This document shows positions 10,221 to 18,385 of a stretch of DNA of 64,000 bases, in pieces. Each line of letters opens with the position of its first letter. The first letter of the stretch is position 1. The notes under the pieces are model-generated. The model saw only the letters and a list, made by a program, of their open reading frames with translations. It made no database searches and was not told the DNA's origin. The position numbers and the translations under genes were made by a program. Source of the DNA: Pseudomonas sp. PDM18 (GTDB taxonomy: Bacteria; Pseudomonadota; Gammaproteobacteria; Pseudomonadales; Pseudomonadaceae); assembly GCF_014852585.1 (NCBI RefSeq), contig NZ_JACVBX010000014.1, positions 1-64,000 of the forward strand, written 5' to 3'.

Positions 10221-10267
10221 AATGGTTCCTTTTATTTCACCATTAATGGCTCTTTAGCAGAACCAAT
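10221..10267. promoter_or_regulatory. Candidate MocR operator repeats
   Basis: AATGGTTC (10221-10228) and AATGGCTC (10245-10252) form a direct repeat with 24-base periodicity, and GAACCAAT (10260-10267) is the inverted form. They lie between the divergent MocR gene and the first acetyltransferase gene. Two direct sites plus one inverted site on nearby turns of the helix is typical of MocR dimers. Confidence 0.55.
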
Positions 10268-10313
10268 TTCCGACCTAGTCTGAAAGCATTCCAACGCACA
10301 CAAGGTTGTCAGC

Positions 10314-10763
10314 ATGTCCTCCGCCGTCGAGATCCGTCCGATCAGCGCCGCTGATCACGCTGCCTGGCTGCCACTCTGGCAGGGCTACCAGCGCTTCTAC
10401 AAGACCACCATTGACGAAGCCACCACGGCCGTCACCTGGCAGCGTTTCCTGGACGCGGCAGAACCGATGCACGCCGCCCTCGCCTGGCGCGATGGCGTGG
10501 CCATCGGCATGGTGCACTTCATTTACCATCGTTCCTGCTGGACCCAGGGCGACTACGTCTACCTGCAAGACCTGTATGTCGCTGAAGGCCAGCGCGGCGG
10601 CGGCATCGGCGCGCAGCTGATCGAGCACGTCTACGCCGACGCCCGCGCCAATGGCGCCTCGCGGGTGCACTGGCTGACCCACGAGAGCAACACCGACGCC
10701 ATGTTCCTCTATGACCGGATTGCCGACCGCTCCGGGTTCGTCCAGTACCGTAAGATCCTCTGA
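10314..10763 (+). CDS. GNAT-family N-acetyltransferase
   Basis: The 149-residue protein is a single GNAT domain. The acetyl-CoA binding stretch LYVAEGQRGGGIGAQLIEHV (about residues 88-107) contains the Q/R-x-x-G-x-G/A signature. The C-terminal WLTHESNTDAMFLYDRI fits the last helix of the fold. It would transfer an acetyl group to an amine in the cytosol; the substrate is unknown. It is divergent from the MocR gene and 12 bases upstream of a second GNAT gene, so the two are probably one transcript under MocR control. Confidence 0.88.
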   Translation: MSSAVEIRPISAADHAAWLPLWQGYQRFYKTTIDEATTAVTWQRFLDAAEPMHAALAWRDGVAIGMVHFIYHRSCWTQGDYVYLQDLYVAEGQRGGGIGAQLIEHVYADARANGASRVHWLTHESNTDAMFLYDRIADRSGFVQYRKIL

Positions 10764-10775
10764 GCCGGAGCGCCC

Positions 10776-11456
10776 ATGAACGACCAACCCCTGCTGAACT
10801 GGCGCCCCTCCACCAGCCCCGAACGCCGTACCCTGACCGGCCGCACCATCAACCTGGCGCCGCTGGACGCCGCCCTGCATGGCGATGACCTGTGGCAAGC
10901 GTTGCAAGGCCCGGACTCCGATCCGGTGCTGTGGGACTACCTGCCCTACGGCCCCTTCCCCGAGCGCGCGCCTTTCGATGCCTGGCTGGCGGGCAACGCA
11001 GCGAGCAACGACCCACTGTTCTTCGCCGTGATCGACCGCACCAGCGGGCGCGCCGTCGGCCTGCTCAGTTACCTGCGGATTTTCCCGAAGGACGGCAGCA
11101 TCGAGATTGGCCACATCGCCTACGGCCGTGTGATGCAACGCTCGCCGGCCTCCACCGAGGCGGTCTACCTGCTGGCCCGCTGGGCCTTCGAGATGGGCTA
11201 CCGACGCCTGGAGTGGAAGTGCAACGCGCTTAACGCCCGCTCCATGCGCGCCGCCGCGCGCCTGGGCTTCGTCTTCGAGGGCACCTTCCGCCAGGCCACG
11301 GTGGTCAAGGACCGTAACCGCGACACCGCGTGGTTCTCCATCATCGACAGCGAATGGCCACGCTGCCAGCAGGCCTTCGAGGCCTGGCTGGTCGCATCCA
11401 ATTTCGACGGCGAAGGACGGCAGCGGACACAGCTGGCAGACCTGCGCCTGCGCTGA
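10776..11456 (+). CDS. GNAT-family N-acetyltransferase, RimJ/RimL-like
   Basis: The 226-residue protein belongs to the RimJ-like GNAT group. The segments PLFFAVIDRTSGRAVGLLSYLRI, IEIGHIAYGRVMQRSPASTEAVYLLARWAFEMGYRRLEWKCNALNARSMRAAARLGFVFEG follow the usual order: beta-sheet core, pyrophosphate loop region and the N-x-x-S-x-x-A-x-x-x-G-F signature. The target may be a small amine or a protein N-terminus. It follows the first GNAT gene by 12 bases. Confidence 0.88.
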   Translation: MNDQPLLNWRPSTSPERRTLTGRTINLAPLDAALHGDDLWQALQGPDSDPVLWDYLPYGPFPERAPFDAWLAGNAASNDPLFFAVIDRTSGRAVGLLSYLRIFPKDGSIEIGHIAYGRVMQRSPASTEAVYLLARWAFEMGYRRLEWKCNALNARSMRAAARLGFVFEGTFRQATVVKDRNRDTAWFSIIDSEWPRCQQAFEAWLVASNFDGEGRQRTQLADLRLR

Positions 11457-11537
11457 TCTTTTCATTCTCCGGGAACTGCCTGCGGCGCGAAGGATCGGTG
11501 ATACTGAAACTTTCGCAGCGCAGTCCCGGAGAACACC

Positions 11538-12449
11538 ATGAGCAGCGACATCCAGACTCCCCGCGTCGAGCAGGTACAGATCGATCAACTGTCCTGCTGG
11601 CGCATCCACACCGCTTATGGTGAAGCCCTGATCGCCCAGCAAGGTGCGCAACTGCTCAGCTACCAGCCCCACGAACAGCCGCCTTTGGTGTGGCTGAGCG
11701 ATACCGCCGAGTATCGCCACGGCCAATCCGTGCGCGGCGGCGTGCCGGTGTGCTGGCCGTGGTTCGGCAACCTGGACCGCAACCCGGTGGACATCCGCAC
11801 CGCCTACCAGGGCGACAAGCCGCCGGCCCACGGCCTGGTGCGTGCTCTCGACTGGCAGTTGGACGACATCGCCGACGAGCAGGGCCAGCTGTCGGCGCAC
11901 TTCAGCTACGACGCCAGCCAGGGCCTGCCCGGCTGGGCGCACTCGGCGCGCCTGGAACTGGTGATGCGCTTCGGCGAACGCCTAACGCTGGAAATGACCA
12001 CCCACAACCTCGGCGACAAGCCGCTGCCGCTGACCCAGGCACTGCACACCTACTTCGCCGTCAGCGATTGCCGCCAGGTCAGCATCGAAGGCCTGCAGGG
12101 CAACCGCTACCTCGACGCCATGGAGAACTGGGAGGAGCGCCAGCAGCACGGACTGATCCGCTTCACCGGCGAGACCGACCGCGTCTACCTGGACGTGGAG
12201 AAGACCCTGGTGATCCAGGACCCGCTGTGGGAGCGCGGCATCCACATCAAGGCTGGCGGCTCGCGCTCGGCGGTGGTGTGGAACCCCTGGATCGACAAGG
12301 CCGCGCGCCTGTCGCAGATGCCCGACGATGCCTGGACCGGCATGCTCTGCATCGAGACCGCGCGGGTGATGGACGACGCCATGAGCGTGGCGCCGGGGCG
12401 CAGCGAGACCATGAGCGTGGAAATCTGGGGTGAGCCGCTGAAGGCCTGA
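11538..12449 (+). CDS. D-hexose-6-phosphate mutarotase, YeaD family
   Basis: The 303-residue protein is a full-length aldose-1-epimerase-fold protein. GGVPVCWPWFG (near residues 68-78), the PAHGLVR histidine motif (near 98-104) and LTQALHTYFAVSD (near 166-178) are diagnostic of the YeaD / glucose-6-phosphate 1-epimerase branch; the two histidines are the likely acid/base pair. It interconverts anomers of hexose 6-phosphates for sugar metabolism. A GGAG site precedes the ATG. A palindromic repeat of the GTAGGGCG family follows the gene. Confidence 0.92.
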   Translation: MSSDIQTPRVEQVQIDQLSCWRIHTAYGEALIAQQGAQLLSYQPHEQPPLVWLSDTAEYRHGQSVRGGVPVCWPWFGNLDRNPVDIRTAYQGDKPPAHGLVRALDWQLDDIADEQGQLSAHFSYDASQGLPGWAHSARLELVMRFGERLTLEMTTHNLGDKPLPLTQALHTYFAVSDCRQVSIEGLQGNRYLDAMENWEERQQHGLIRFTGETDRVYLDVEKTLVIQDPLWERGIHIKAGGSRSAVVWNPWIDKAARLSQMPDDAWTGMLCIETARVMDDAMSVAPGRSETMSVEIWGEPLKA

Positions 12450-12470
12450 TGGCCTTGGAGGGCGTCCAAC

Positions 12471-12534
12471 GCGCCAGCGTTATCCGCCGTAGACGGTCCG
12501 GCGAATAACCTGTTCCAGGTTATTCGCCCTACGT
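12471..12534. repeat. Palindromic repeat, GTAGGGCG / CGCCCTAC family
   Basis: GTTATCCGCC and its partner GGTTATTCGCCCTACG, with a GGCGAATAACC arm between, place this in the same family as 8651-8741. It sits between two converging genes and may help terminate both. Confidence 0.75.
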
Positions 12535-12586
12535 TCTCTCCTCGAGAATCGGTGTGCAGCCGCGAACGGTGGTACGCCGACAAGCC

Positions 12587-13129
12587 TTACAGATCGCTCT
12601 CTTCCACCGGCCGCACCTTGGCGTCGTCGATGGCGTAGGCTGCGTCGGCCAGGTCATTGCTGATCTTCTCCACCTTCAGCGTGCCGCTGACCCAGATCGG
12701 GTTGTAGATATCGTCGATCTGGATGCCCTTGGGATAGCGCACCAGCACGATCTGGTTCGGCGGCGGCGGCGGCACGTGGATGCAGGCGCCCGGGTAAGGC
12801 ACCAGGAAGAATTCGGTGACGCGGCCCTTCGCGTCGTTCTCCAGCGGCACCGGGTAGCCGCCCAGGCGCAACGCTTTGCCATTCAGCGCGGCCACGGTCT
12901 TGGTCGAATACATCACCTGCGGCAGCTTCTTGTCGGACTGCTTCAGCCCGCCCTTGTTGGTGAAGGTACCGTTGGCCTCGGGGCCGTTGTGGGTGATTTC
13001 CGGCATGTCCTCCAGCGCCTTGCGATCGCTCGGCGGCATCAGGGAAAGCCAGTCGGTTTCGGGGAGTTCGGCGGCAGACGCCAGGGACGTCAGCACTATC
13101 AGACAGCAGGCGAGCAATGGTCGGCGCAT
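12587..13129 (-). CDS. DUF3299 secreted protein
   Basis: The 180-residue protein has a signal peptide (MRRPLLACCLIVLTSLASAAE, cleavage near residue 20). The mature part contains the DUF3299 features: VPLENDAKGRVTEFFLVPYPGACIHVPPPPPNQIVLV with an invariant cysteine-histidine pair, then a C-terminal WVSGTLKVE strand. Several related proteins sit near transporter genes, but no function is established. It is probably periplasmic. The next gene on the same strand is a GlsB-like protein 85 bases upstream; a separate promoter is likely. Confidence 0.85.
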   Translation of the reverse strand: MRRPLLACCLIVLTSLASAAELPETDWLSLMPPSDRKALEDMPEITHNGPEANGTFTNKGGLKQSDKKLPQVMYSTKTVAALNGKALRLGGYPVPLENDAKGRVTEFFLVPYPGACIHVPPPPPNQIVLVRYPKGIQIDDIYNPIWVSGTLKVEKISNDLADAAYAIDDAKVRPVEESDL

Positions 13130-13214
13130 CGTGGACTCGAAGGGCCCGGTCGGGCACAGGCGGTAAGGGCTTCCTGCGCCCTCCCCCTGGGCGGGAGAGG
13201 GGCGGAAATCACCG

Positions 13215-13460
13215 TCAATTCTTCTTGATCAGGCCGTAAATGACCAGCAGCACGATGGCGCCGATTACCGCACCGATGAAGCCCGCCGCCTGGCCGGCCG
13301 CGTAGATGCCGAGCGCCTGGCCACCGTAGGTCGCCAGCAGCGAGCCGCCGATGCCGATCAGGATGGTCATGATCCAGCCCATGCTGTCGTCGCCCGGCTT
13401 CAGGAAGCGTGCGATGAGTCCGACGATCAGGCCGATGACGATGGTTCCGATGAAGCCCAT
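13215..13460 (-). CDS. GlsB/YeaQ/YmgE-family stress membrane protein
   Basis: The 81-residue protein has three glycine-rich hydrophobic segments, MGFIGTIVIGLIVGLIARFL, a middle one around GWIMTILIGIGGSLLATYGG and the C-terminal AGFIGAVIGAIVLLVIYGLI. This is the transglycosylase-associated / GlsB family, commonly induced in stationary phase or envelope stress. The ATG at 13460 has a strong AAGGAGGG site; a longer in-frame reading is discounted for lack of one. Precise function is unknown. Confidence 0.9.
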   Translation of the reverse strand: MGFIGTIVIGLIVGLIARFLKPGDDSMGWIMTILIGIGGSLLATYGGQALGIYAAGQAAGFIGAVIGAIVLLVIYGLIKKN

Positions 13461-13605
13461 GACAGTCCCTCCTTGTGGGATATGCGCGGCGTATTCGCGC
13501 GTGTCATGGGACAGTGTAGGAAAGCATCGCGTTCCGTGTTTCCCCGCGTGCCAGAGCGAGTCGGAGTGTTTCGCGAGCCTTACAGCAGTCTGCCGATCGC
13601 CCATG

Positions 13606-13640
13606 AAAAAAGCCGCGTCAGCGATTGACGCGGCTTTCTC
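13606..13640 (-). terminator. Rho-independent terminator of purEK
   Basis: A perfect 10-bp stem AGCCGCGTCA / TGACGCGGCT (13611-13620 and 13626-13635) with a 5-base loop is flanked by A-rich sequence on the left and TTCTC on the right. On the minus strand it ends in a T run, as expected just after purK. Confidence 0.9.
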
Positions 13641-13663
13641 CTGTCACCCTAGTCGGCGGGCCG

Positions 13664-14749
13664 TCAGGCCTTGGCGATCAGCGCCTCGACCTCGGCGATG
13701 CGCGCCTTCAGGGTCGGCAGGTCGGCGCTGCGCAGGGTGGCGTGGCCGACCTTGCGCCCGGCCTTGAAGGCCTTGCCGTAGTGGTGCAGGTGGCAGTCGG
13801 CAATGTTCAGCACATCGGCCACCGGCGGTACTTCGCCGATGAAGTTGAGCATGGCGCTCTCGCCCACTTTCGCGGTCGAGCCCAGTGGCAGGCCGGCGAT
13901 GGCGCGCACGTGGTTCTCGAACTGGCTGCACTCGGAACCTTCGATGGTCCAGTGGCCAGAGTTGTGCACGCGCGGGGCGATCTCGTTGGCCTTCAGGCCG
14001 CCGTCGACTTCGAAGAACTCGAAAGCCATCACGCCAACGTACTGCAGCTGGTCCAGCACGCGGCCGACGTAGTCTTCGGCCAGCGCCTGCAGCGGGTGGT
14101 CGGTGCTCGCCACGGAAAGGCGCAGGATGCCGTTCTCGTGGGTGTTGTGCACGAGCGGGTAGAAGCGCGTCTCGCCGTCGCGGGCGCGTACCGCCACCAG
14201 CGAAACTTCGCCGGTGAAGGGCACGAAGCCTTCGAGGATGCACGGCACGCTGCCCAATTCAGCAAAGGCGCCGCTGACGTCCTCGGCCTTGCGCAGGACC
14301 TTCTGGCCCTTGCCGTCGTAGCCCAGGGTGCGGGTCTTCATCACCGCCGGCAGGCCGATGCTGGCCACCGCGGCGTCGAGGTCCGCCTGGGACTGCACGT
14401 CGGCGAACGCCGGGGTCGGAATGCCCAGGTCCTTGAACATGGACTTCTCGAACCAGCGGTCGCGGGCGATGCGCAGCGACTCGGCGTTCGGGTAGACCGG
14501 GACGAACTGCGAGAGGAAGGCCACGGTCTCGGCCGGCACGCTCTCGAATTCGAAGGTCACCACGTCGACTTCATCGGCCAGCTGGCGCAGGTGATCCTGG
14601 TCGCTGTAGTCGGCGCGGATGTGTTCGCCCAGGGCTTGCGCGCAGGCGTCCGGCGCCGGGTCGAGGAAGGCGAAGTTCATGCCCAGCGGTGTACCCGCCA
14701 GGGACAGCATGCGGCCCAGCTGGCCGCCACCGATGACACCGATCTTCAT
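13664..14749 (-). CDS. purK: N5-carboxyaminoimidazole ribonucleotide synthase
   Basis: The 361-residue ATP-grasp enzyme converts AIR, ATP and bicarbonate to N5-CAIR in purine synthesis. It begins MKIGVIGGGQLGRMLSLAG, the PurK N-terminal nucleotide loop. The ATP-grasp core includes GLPAVMKTRTLGYDGKGQKV and the metal-binding ARVHNSGHWTIEG stretch is seen as APRVHNSGHWTIEGSECSQFENHVRAI. A much longer in-frame reading overlaps purE and is not real. It lies eight bases after purE on the same strand, as in other Pseudomonas. Confidence 0.97.
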   Translation of the reverse strand: MKIGVIGGGQLGRMLSLAGTPLGMNFAFLDPAPDACAQALGEHIRADYSDQDHLRQLADEVDVVTFEFESVPAETVAFLSQFVPVYPNAESLRIARDRWFEKSMFKDLGIPTPAFADVQSQADLDAAVASIGLPAVMKTRTLGYDGKGQKVLRKAEDVSGAFAELGSVPCILEGFVPFTGEVSLVAVRARDGETRFYPLVHNTHENGILRLSVASTDHPLQALAEDYVGRVLDQLQYVGVMAFEFFEVDGGLKANEIAPRVHNSGHWTIEGSECSQFENHVRAIAGLPLGSTAKVGESAMLNFIGEVPPVADVLNIADCHLHHYGKAFKAGRKVGHATLRSADLPTLKARIAEVEALIAKA

Positions 14750-14757
14750 GGTCGTAC

Positions 14758-15249
14758 TCAGGCCTCGCGCGGATCGGGATTGTCCAGCACCGTCTCGGTC
14801 TGGGTGGCGCGGAACTGCTTCAGCGCCTCGTGGTATTTGGGGTACTTGGCACCCAGGATGCTGGCGGAAAGCAGGGCTGCGTTGGTCGCGCCGGCCTTGC
14901 CGATGGCCAGGGTGGCGACCGGGACGCCGGCGGGCATCTGCACGATGGACAGCAACGAATCGACGCCCGAGAGCATGGAGGACTGGACCGGCACGCCGAG
15001 GACCGGCAGATGGGTCTTCGCGGCGCACATGCCCGGCAGGTGGGCGGCACCGCCGGCGCCGGCGATGATCACTTCGATGCCACGGCCATCGGCCTCTTCG
15101 GCGTACTGGAACAGCAGGTCCGGAGTACGGTGGGCGGAAACCACCTTCACTTCATACGGAATGCCGAGCTTGTCCAGCATGTCTGCGGTGTGGCTCAGGG
15201 TGCTCCAGTCGGATTTGGAACCCATGATCACGCCAACCAGTGCGCTCAT
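14758..15249 (-). CDS. purE: N5-carboxyaminoimidazole ribonucleotide mutase
   Basis: The 163-residue enzyme rearranges N5-CAIR to CAIR, the step after Pur[11 protein letters not shown] (residues 6-15) binds the phosphate and SAHRTPD (38-44) holds the catalytic histidine H40; [11 protein letters not shown] is near 74-84. Length is normal for class I PurE. The start at 15249 matches the family N-terminus [11 protein letters not shown]; an upstream in-frame extension is rejected. The leader carries a strong inverted repeat. Confidence 0.97.
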   Translation of the reverse strand: MSALVGVIMGSKSDWSTLSHTADMLDKLGIPYEVKVVSAHRTPDLLFQYAEEADGRGIEVIIAGAGGAAHLPGMCAAKTHLPVLGVPVQSSMLSGVDSLLSIVQMPAGVPVATLAIGKAGATNAALLSASILGAKYPKYHEALKQFRATQTETVLDNPDPREA

Positions 15250-15293
15250 CGTCGTGCCTCTCTCAAGTGCGCTCTTGGGCGCGTCAGAAACCA

Positions 15294-15325
15294 ACAAGCC
15301 ACGACTCCGTGAGGGCGTGGCTTGT
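15294..15325 (-). promoter_or_regulatory. Hairpin in the purE leader
   Basis: A perfect 10-bp inverted repeat ACAAGCCACG (15294-15303) and CGTGGCTTGT (15316-15325) lies 45 bases upstream of the purE start. On the minus strand it is followed by TGGTTTCTG, a weak T-rich tail. It may be an attenuator or an RNA stability hairpin. I cannot match it to a known purine riboswitch. Confidence 0.45.
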
Positions 15326-15567
15326 ACGTGGCCAAACCGGCGGGCAGTGCCGGCTTGAAGGCGGCGCAGTATACCGCAAAGGGCGCGGCGGAGTGCACTG
15401 TGCGTGACCGTTGGTCCCGATTTCGTCATTACCCGATTGAATCGCCCTGCAATGAATTCGGAAAAGCTTGCCGCAGCTCAAGATGACCTAGGCTCAGAGG
15501 CTCAGACTCGTCTGACACGAACCTGCCCGGATGGGGCAGGTCCCTCACCCTTCAAGGAGCGAGCGCA

Positions 15568-16602
15568 ATGTCCACGACCCTGCCCACGACCATGAAAGCC
15601 GCCGTCGTCCACGCCTTTGGCGAGCCACTGCGGATCGAGGAAGTCAAAGTCCCGCTGCCCGGCCCGGGGCAGATCCTGGTGAAGATCGAAGCGTCCGGCG
15701 TCTGCCACACCGACCTGCACGCCGCCGAAGGCGACTGGCCGGTGAAGCCGAGCCTGCCGTTCATTCCCGGCCATGAGGGCGTCGGCTTCGTCGCTGCGGT
15801 CGGCGCCGGCGTCACCCGCGTGAAGGAAGGCGACCGCGTCGGCGTGCCCTGGCTGTACACCGCCTGCGGCTGCTGCGAGCACTGCCTGACCGGCTGGGAA
15901 ACCCTCTGCGAGAGCCAGCAGAACACCGGCTATTCGGTGAACGGCGGCTACGCCGAATACGTGCTGGCGGACCCGAACTACGTCGGCATCCTGCCCAAGG
16001 ACGTCAGCTTCCTGGAAATCGCGCCGATCCTCTGCGCGGGCGTCACCGTCTACAAGGGCCTGAAGGAAACCGGCGCGCGCCCCGGCCAGTGGGTGGCGAT
16101 CTCCGGTATCGGCGGCCTCGGCCACGTGGCTGTGCAGTACGCCAAGGCCATGGGCCTGCATGTGGTGGCGGTGGACGTGGATGACGCCAAACTGGAGCTG
16201 GCCAAGCGCCTGGGTGCCAGCCTCACCGTCAACGCGAAGAAGGAGGACCCGGTCGAGGTGGTGCAGCGCGATATCGGCGGCGCCCACGGCGTGCTGGTCA
16301 CGGCGGTATCCAACAGCGCCTTCGGCCAAGGCATCGGCATGGCGCGTCGCGGCGGTACCGTGTCGCTGGTCGGCCTGCCGCCGGGCGATTTCCCCACGCC
16401 GATCTTCGACGTGGTGCTCAAGGGCCTGCACATCACCGGCTCCATCGTCGGCACCCGCGCCGACCTGCAGGAAGCCCTGGATTTCGCCGGCGAAGGCCTG
16501 GTGAAGGCCACCGTCGCCTCCGGCAAGCTGGATGACATCAACGGCATCCTCGACCGCATGCGTGCCGGGCAGATCGAAGGGCGGATCGTGGTCGAGATGT
16601 AA
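15568..16602 (+). CDS. adhP: Zinc-dependent alcohol dehydrogenase
   Basis: The 344-residue enzyme interconverts short-chain alcohols and aldehydes with NAD. Catalytic zinc ligands are C46 (SGVCHTDL) and H69/E70 (PGHEG); the structural zinc cysteines are C100, C103, C106 and C114. The cofactor loop is [20 protein letters not shown]. It matches AdhP/AdhA of Pseudomonas, and the purK-purE-adhP order is as in P. aeruginosa. An AAGGAGCG site sets the ATG. The upstream 240 bases hold no gene; the only pattern seen is a tandem octamer AGGCTCAG at 15490-15505. Oxygen or carbon control is likely but not visible. Confidence 0.95.
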   Translation: MSTTLPTTMKAAVVHAFGEPLRIEEVKVPLPGPGQILVKIEASGVCHTDLHAAEGDWPVKPSLPFIPGHEGVGFVAAVGAGVTRVKEGDRVGVPWLYTACGCCEHCLTGWETLCESQQNTGYSVNGGYAEYVLADPNYVGILPKDVSFLEIAPILCAGVTVYKGLKETGARPGQWVAISGIGGLGHVAVQYAKAMGLHVVAVDVDDAKLELAKRLGASLTVNAKKEDPVEVVQRDIGGAHGVLVTAVSNSAFGQGIGMARRGGTVSLVGLPPGDFPTPIFDVVLKGLHITGSIVGTRADLQEALDFAGEGLVKATVASGKLDDINGILDRMRAGQIEGRIVVEM

Positions 16603-16625
16603 AGCTCCTCCCGCACAGAGCAAGA

Positions 16626-16672
16626 GCCCCTCACCTGACCCTCTTCCGCTAGCGGGAGAGGGTCAGAGTGAA
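16626..16672. repeat. CCCTCTCCC-type palindromic repeat
   Basis: CCCTCACCTGACCCTCTTCCGCT is answered by AGCGGGAGAGGGTCAG. This is the widespread intergenic CCTCACCC / GGGAGAGGG palindrome family. The remaining bases to 16837 include a remnant reading GGTATCGCTTCGCTCCACGCC, another common repeat type; no gene is seen there. Confidence 0.7.
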
Positions 16673-16837
16673 ACGCGCGTCGCCAGCACCACCTGCTCCC
16701 CTTCCTTTCTGAGCGAGGTCCTTGCGCCAAAGCCTACCTGCAACACGGCCGGGAGCGCCTGGCCCATGGGCGCTACTCCTACACCCATCGCCGACAGCAC
16801 GGGTATCGCTTCGCTCCACGCCACCCAACAAATGCAC

Positions 16838-17230
16838 TCAGGGCCTGGGCGCGGGACAGTTGAAGTCGCCTTCCTGGCAGTCGGACAGCGTCTGCAGTTC
16901 CTTGATGCGATTCTCGGTCATGGCCTTCAGGCAATTGCTGTAGGCCATCGGGTAGCCCGATCCGCCCTTGGCGCCCGCCGTCTCGAACTGGCAGCTAAGG
17001 TCGCGGTACTTCAGCCAGGCCTTCTGCGCGGCGGTCAGGGCCTTCTTCTGCCCGGCATCCAGGCGTTGACGGTACTGCCCGTAGAGGTCGTTGAGGCGCT
17101 TGTCGCTGGCCTTGTAGGCGGCGCCGGTGCAGGCGTTTATCTCGGCCTGGGTCTGGGCGTGGGCGCAGTCGTCGGCGAGAGCCGCAGCGCTGAGGACCAG
17201 CAGCGGCAAGGAAAGAAGCAGAGCTTTCAT
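16838..17230 (-). CDS. LprI-like (DUF1311) periplasmic protein
   Basis: The 130-residue protein has a signal peptide ending near residue 19 (LSAAALADD). The mature domain has the DUF1311 layout: DCAHAQTQAEINACTGAAYKASDKRLNDLY, then a helix with AAQKAWLKYRDLSCQFE, with paired cysteines (for example C22/C34 and C80/C99). LprI of Mycobacterium inhibits lysozyme, so a protective role in the periplasm is possible, but most members are uncharacterised. It is downstream of the deacetylase gene on the same strand but has its own 42-base gap. Confidence 0.85.
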   Translation of the reverse strand: MKALLLSLPLLVLSAAALADDCAHAQTQAEINACTGAAYKASDKRLNDLYGQYRQRLDAGQKKALTAAQKAWLKYRDLSCQFETAGAKGGSGYPMAYSNCLKAMTENRIKELQTLSDCQEGDFNCPAPRP

Positions 17231-17272
17231 GGGCGAATCGTCCTGACGTTCGATCCGCCCACTCTAGCAGTG

Positions 17273-18385
17273 TCAGCCGAGCAGCCTGGCGGCCATCCGC
17301 TCCAGCGCCTGGCGCTGGAAGGCGCGGAAGTCCGCGTCGGGCTGCTGGCCTTCGAGCATCGGCAGGAAGGGATCGACCACTTCGGTGCGCACGCCGGCCA
17401 TTTCCTCGATCACCGCGTGGCCGCAGAACGGCACGTAGGCTTCCGCGTAGCCGCCTTCGTGGACCACCACCAGGCGGCCATCGCACAGACGCTCGGCGGC
17501 ATCGCACACGGCGGCGGTCATGAAGCGGAAGGTCTCGCTGTGGGCGAGCATGCGCGCCAGCGGGTCCACGCCGTTGGCATCGAAGCCGCTGGCGACCACG
17601 ATCAGCTCCGGCTGGAAGCGTTCCAACGCAGGCACGATGATGGTTTCCATGGCCACGCGGTAGGCGTCGTCACCGCTGCCCGGATAGAGCGGCACGTTGA
17701 GGTTGTAGCCCTTGCCCGCACCCTCGCCGATGTCACCCACCGCACCGGTGCCGGTGGGGTAGCAGTCGGCCTGGTGGATCGACAGGGTCAGCACGTCGTC
17801 GCGGCCGTAGAAGATCGCCTCGGTGCCGTTGCCGTGGTGCACGTCCCAGTCGAGCACCGCCACGCGCTGGATCCCGTGGCGCGCCTTGGCCGTCTCTACC
17901 GCCACGGCGATGTTCGCCAGGTAGCAGAAGCCCATGCCGCGATCCGGCAGGCAGTGGTGACCCGGCGGGCGGGACAGCGCGTAGGCGTTGTCCAGCTCGC
18001 CGCGCAGCACCGCATCCACCGCGGCGATGGTCAGACCGGCGGACTGCCGGGCGATGTCGTAGGTGCCATGGCTGACCATGGTCTCCTCGCCCATGTCGCC
18101 GTGGCCGACTTCGCTGTAGGCCTTGAAGCGCTCCAGGTAGCTGGCCGGGTGGACCCGCAGCAGGTCTTCCTCGCTGGCCAGCGGAGCGCTGGACAGGTGC
18201 AGCTGGCTGCTCAGCCCGGAGACGTCCATCAGGCTTTTCAGGCGGCGCTTGCTCTCCGGTGACTCGGCGTGGCCGCCGCCCACCGGCGGCTGCAACCAGC
18301 CACCGACGGGAAGGATCAGCGCGTGCAGCCCGGTCGCGTGCCAGAAGCAGCGCTCGTCGAAGAAGAACCCGGTACGACGACTCAT
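17273..18385 (-). CDS. Class II histone deacetylase-family amidohydrolase (acetylpolyamine-type candidate)
   Basis: The 370-residue protein has the full zinc deacetylase core: RPPGHHCLPDRGMGFCYLAN (H143/H144), VLDWDVHHGNGTEAIFY (zinc ligands D181 and H183), SGFDAN (D269) and a C-terminal HEGGY stretch. The N-terminus with HPESP-like GGHAESPESKRRL fits the bacterial class II HDAH group. Bacterial relatives remove acetyl groups from small amines such as acetylpolyamines. Its ATG overlaps the stop of the upstream permease gene by four bases, so the two are translationally coupled, and the next genes encode amine-oxidising enzymes. This supports an acylated amine as substrate; the exact one is inferred only. 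Confidence 0.88.
   Translation of the reverse strand: MSRRTGFFFDERCFWHATGLHALILPVGGWLQPPVGGGHAESPESKRRLKSLMDVSGLSSQLHLSSAPLASEEDLLRVHPASYLERFKAYSEVGHGDMGEETMVSHGTYDIARQSAGLTIAAVDAVLRGELDNAYALSRPPGHHCLPDRGMGFCYLANIAVAVETAKARHGIQRVAVLDWDVHHGNGTEAIFYGRDDVLTLSIHQADCYPTGTGAVGDIGEGAGKGYNLNVPLYPGSGDDAYRVAMETIIVPALERFQPELIVVASGFDANGVDPLARMLAHSETFRFMTAAVCDAAERLCDGRLVVVHEGGYAEAYVPFCGHAVIEEMAGVRTEVVDPFLPMLEGQQPDADFRAFQRQALERMAARLLG

Noticed and set aside
13664-15028. A 454-residue version of PurK starting at 15028
   Set aside because: The extra 93 residues are purE read in another frame; the family N-terminus begins at 14749.
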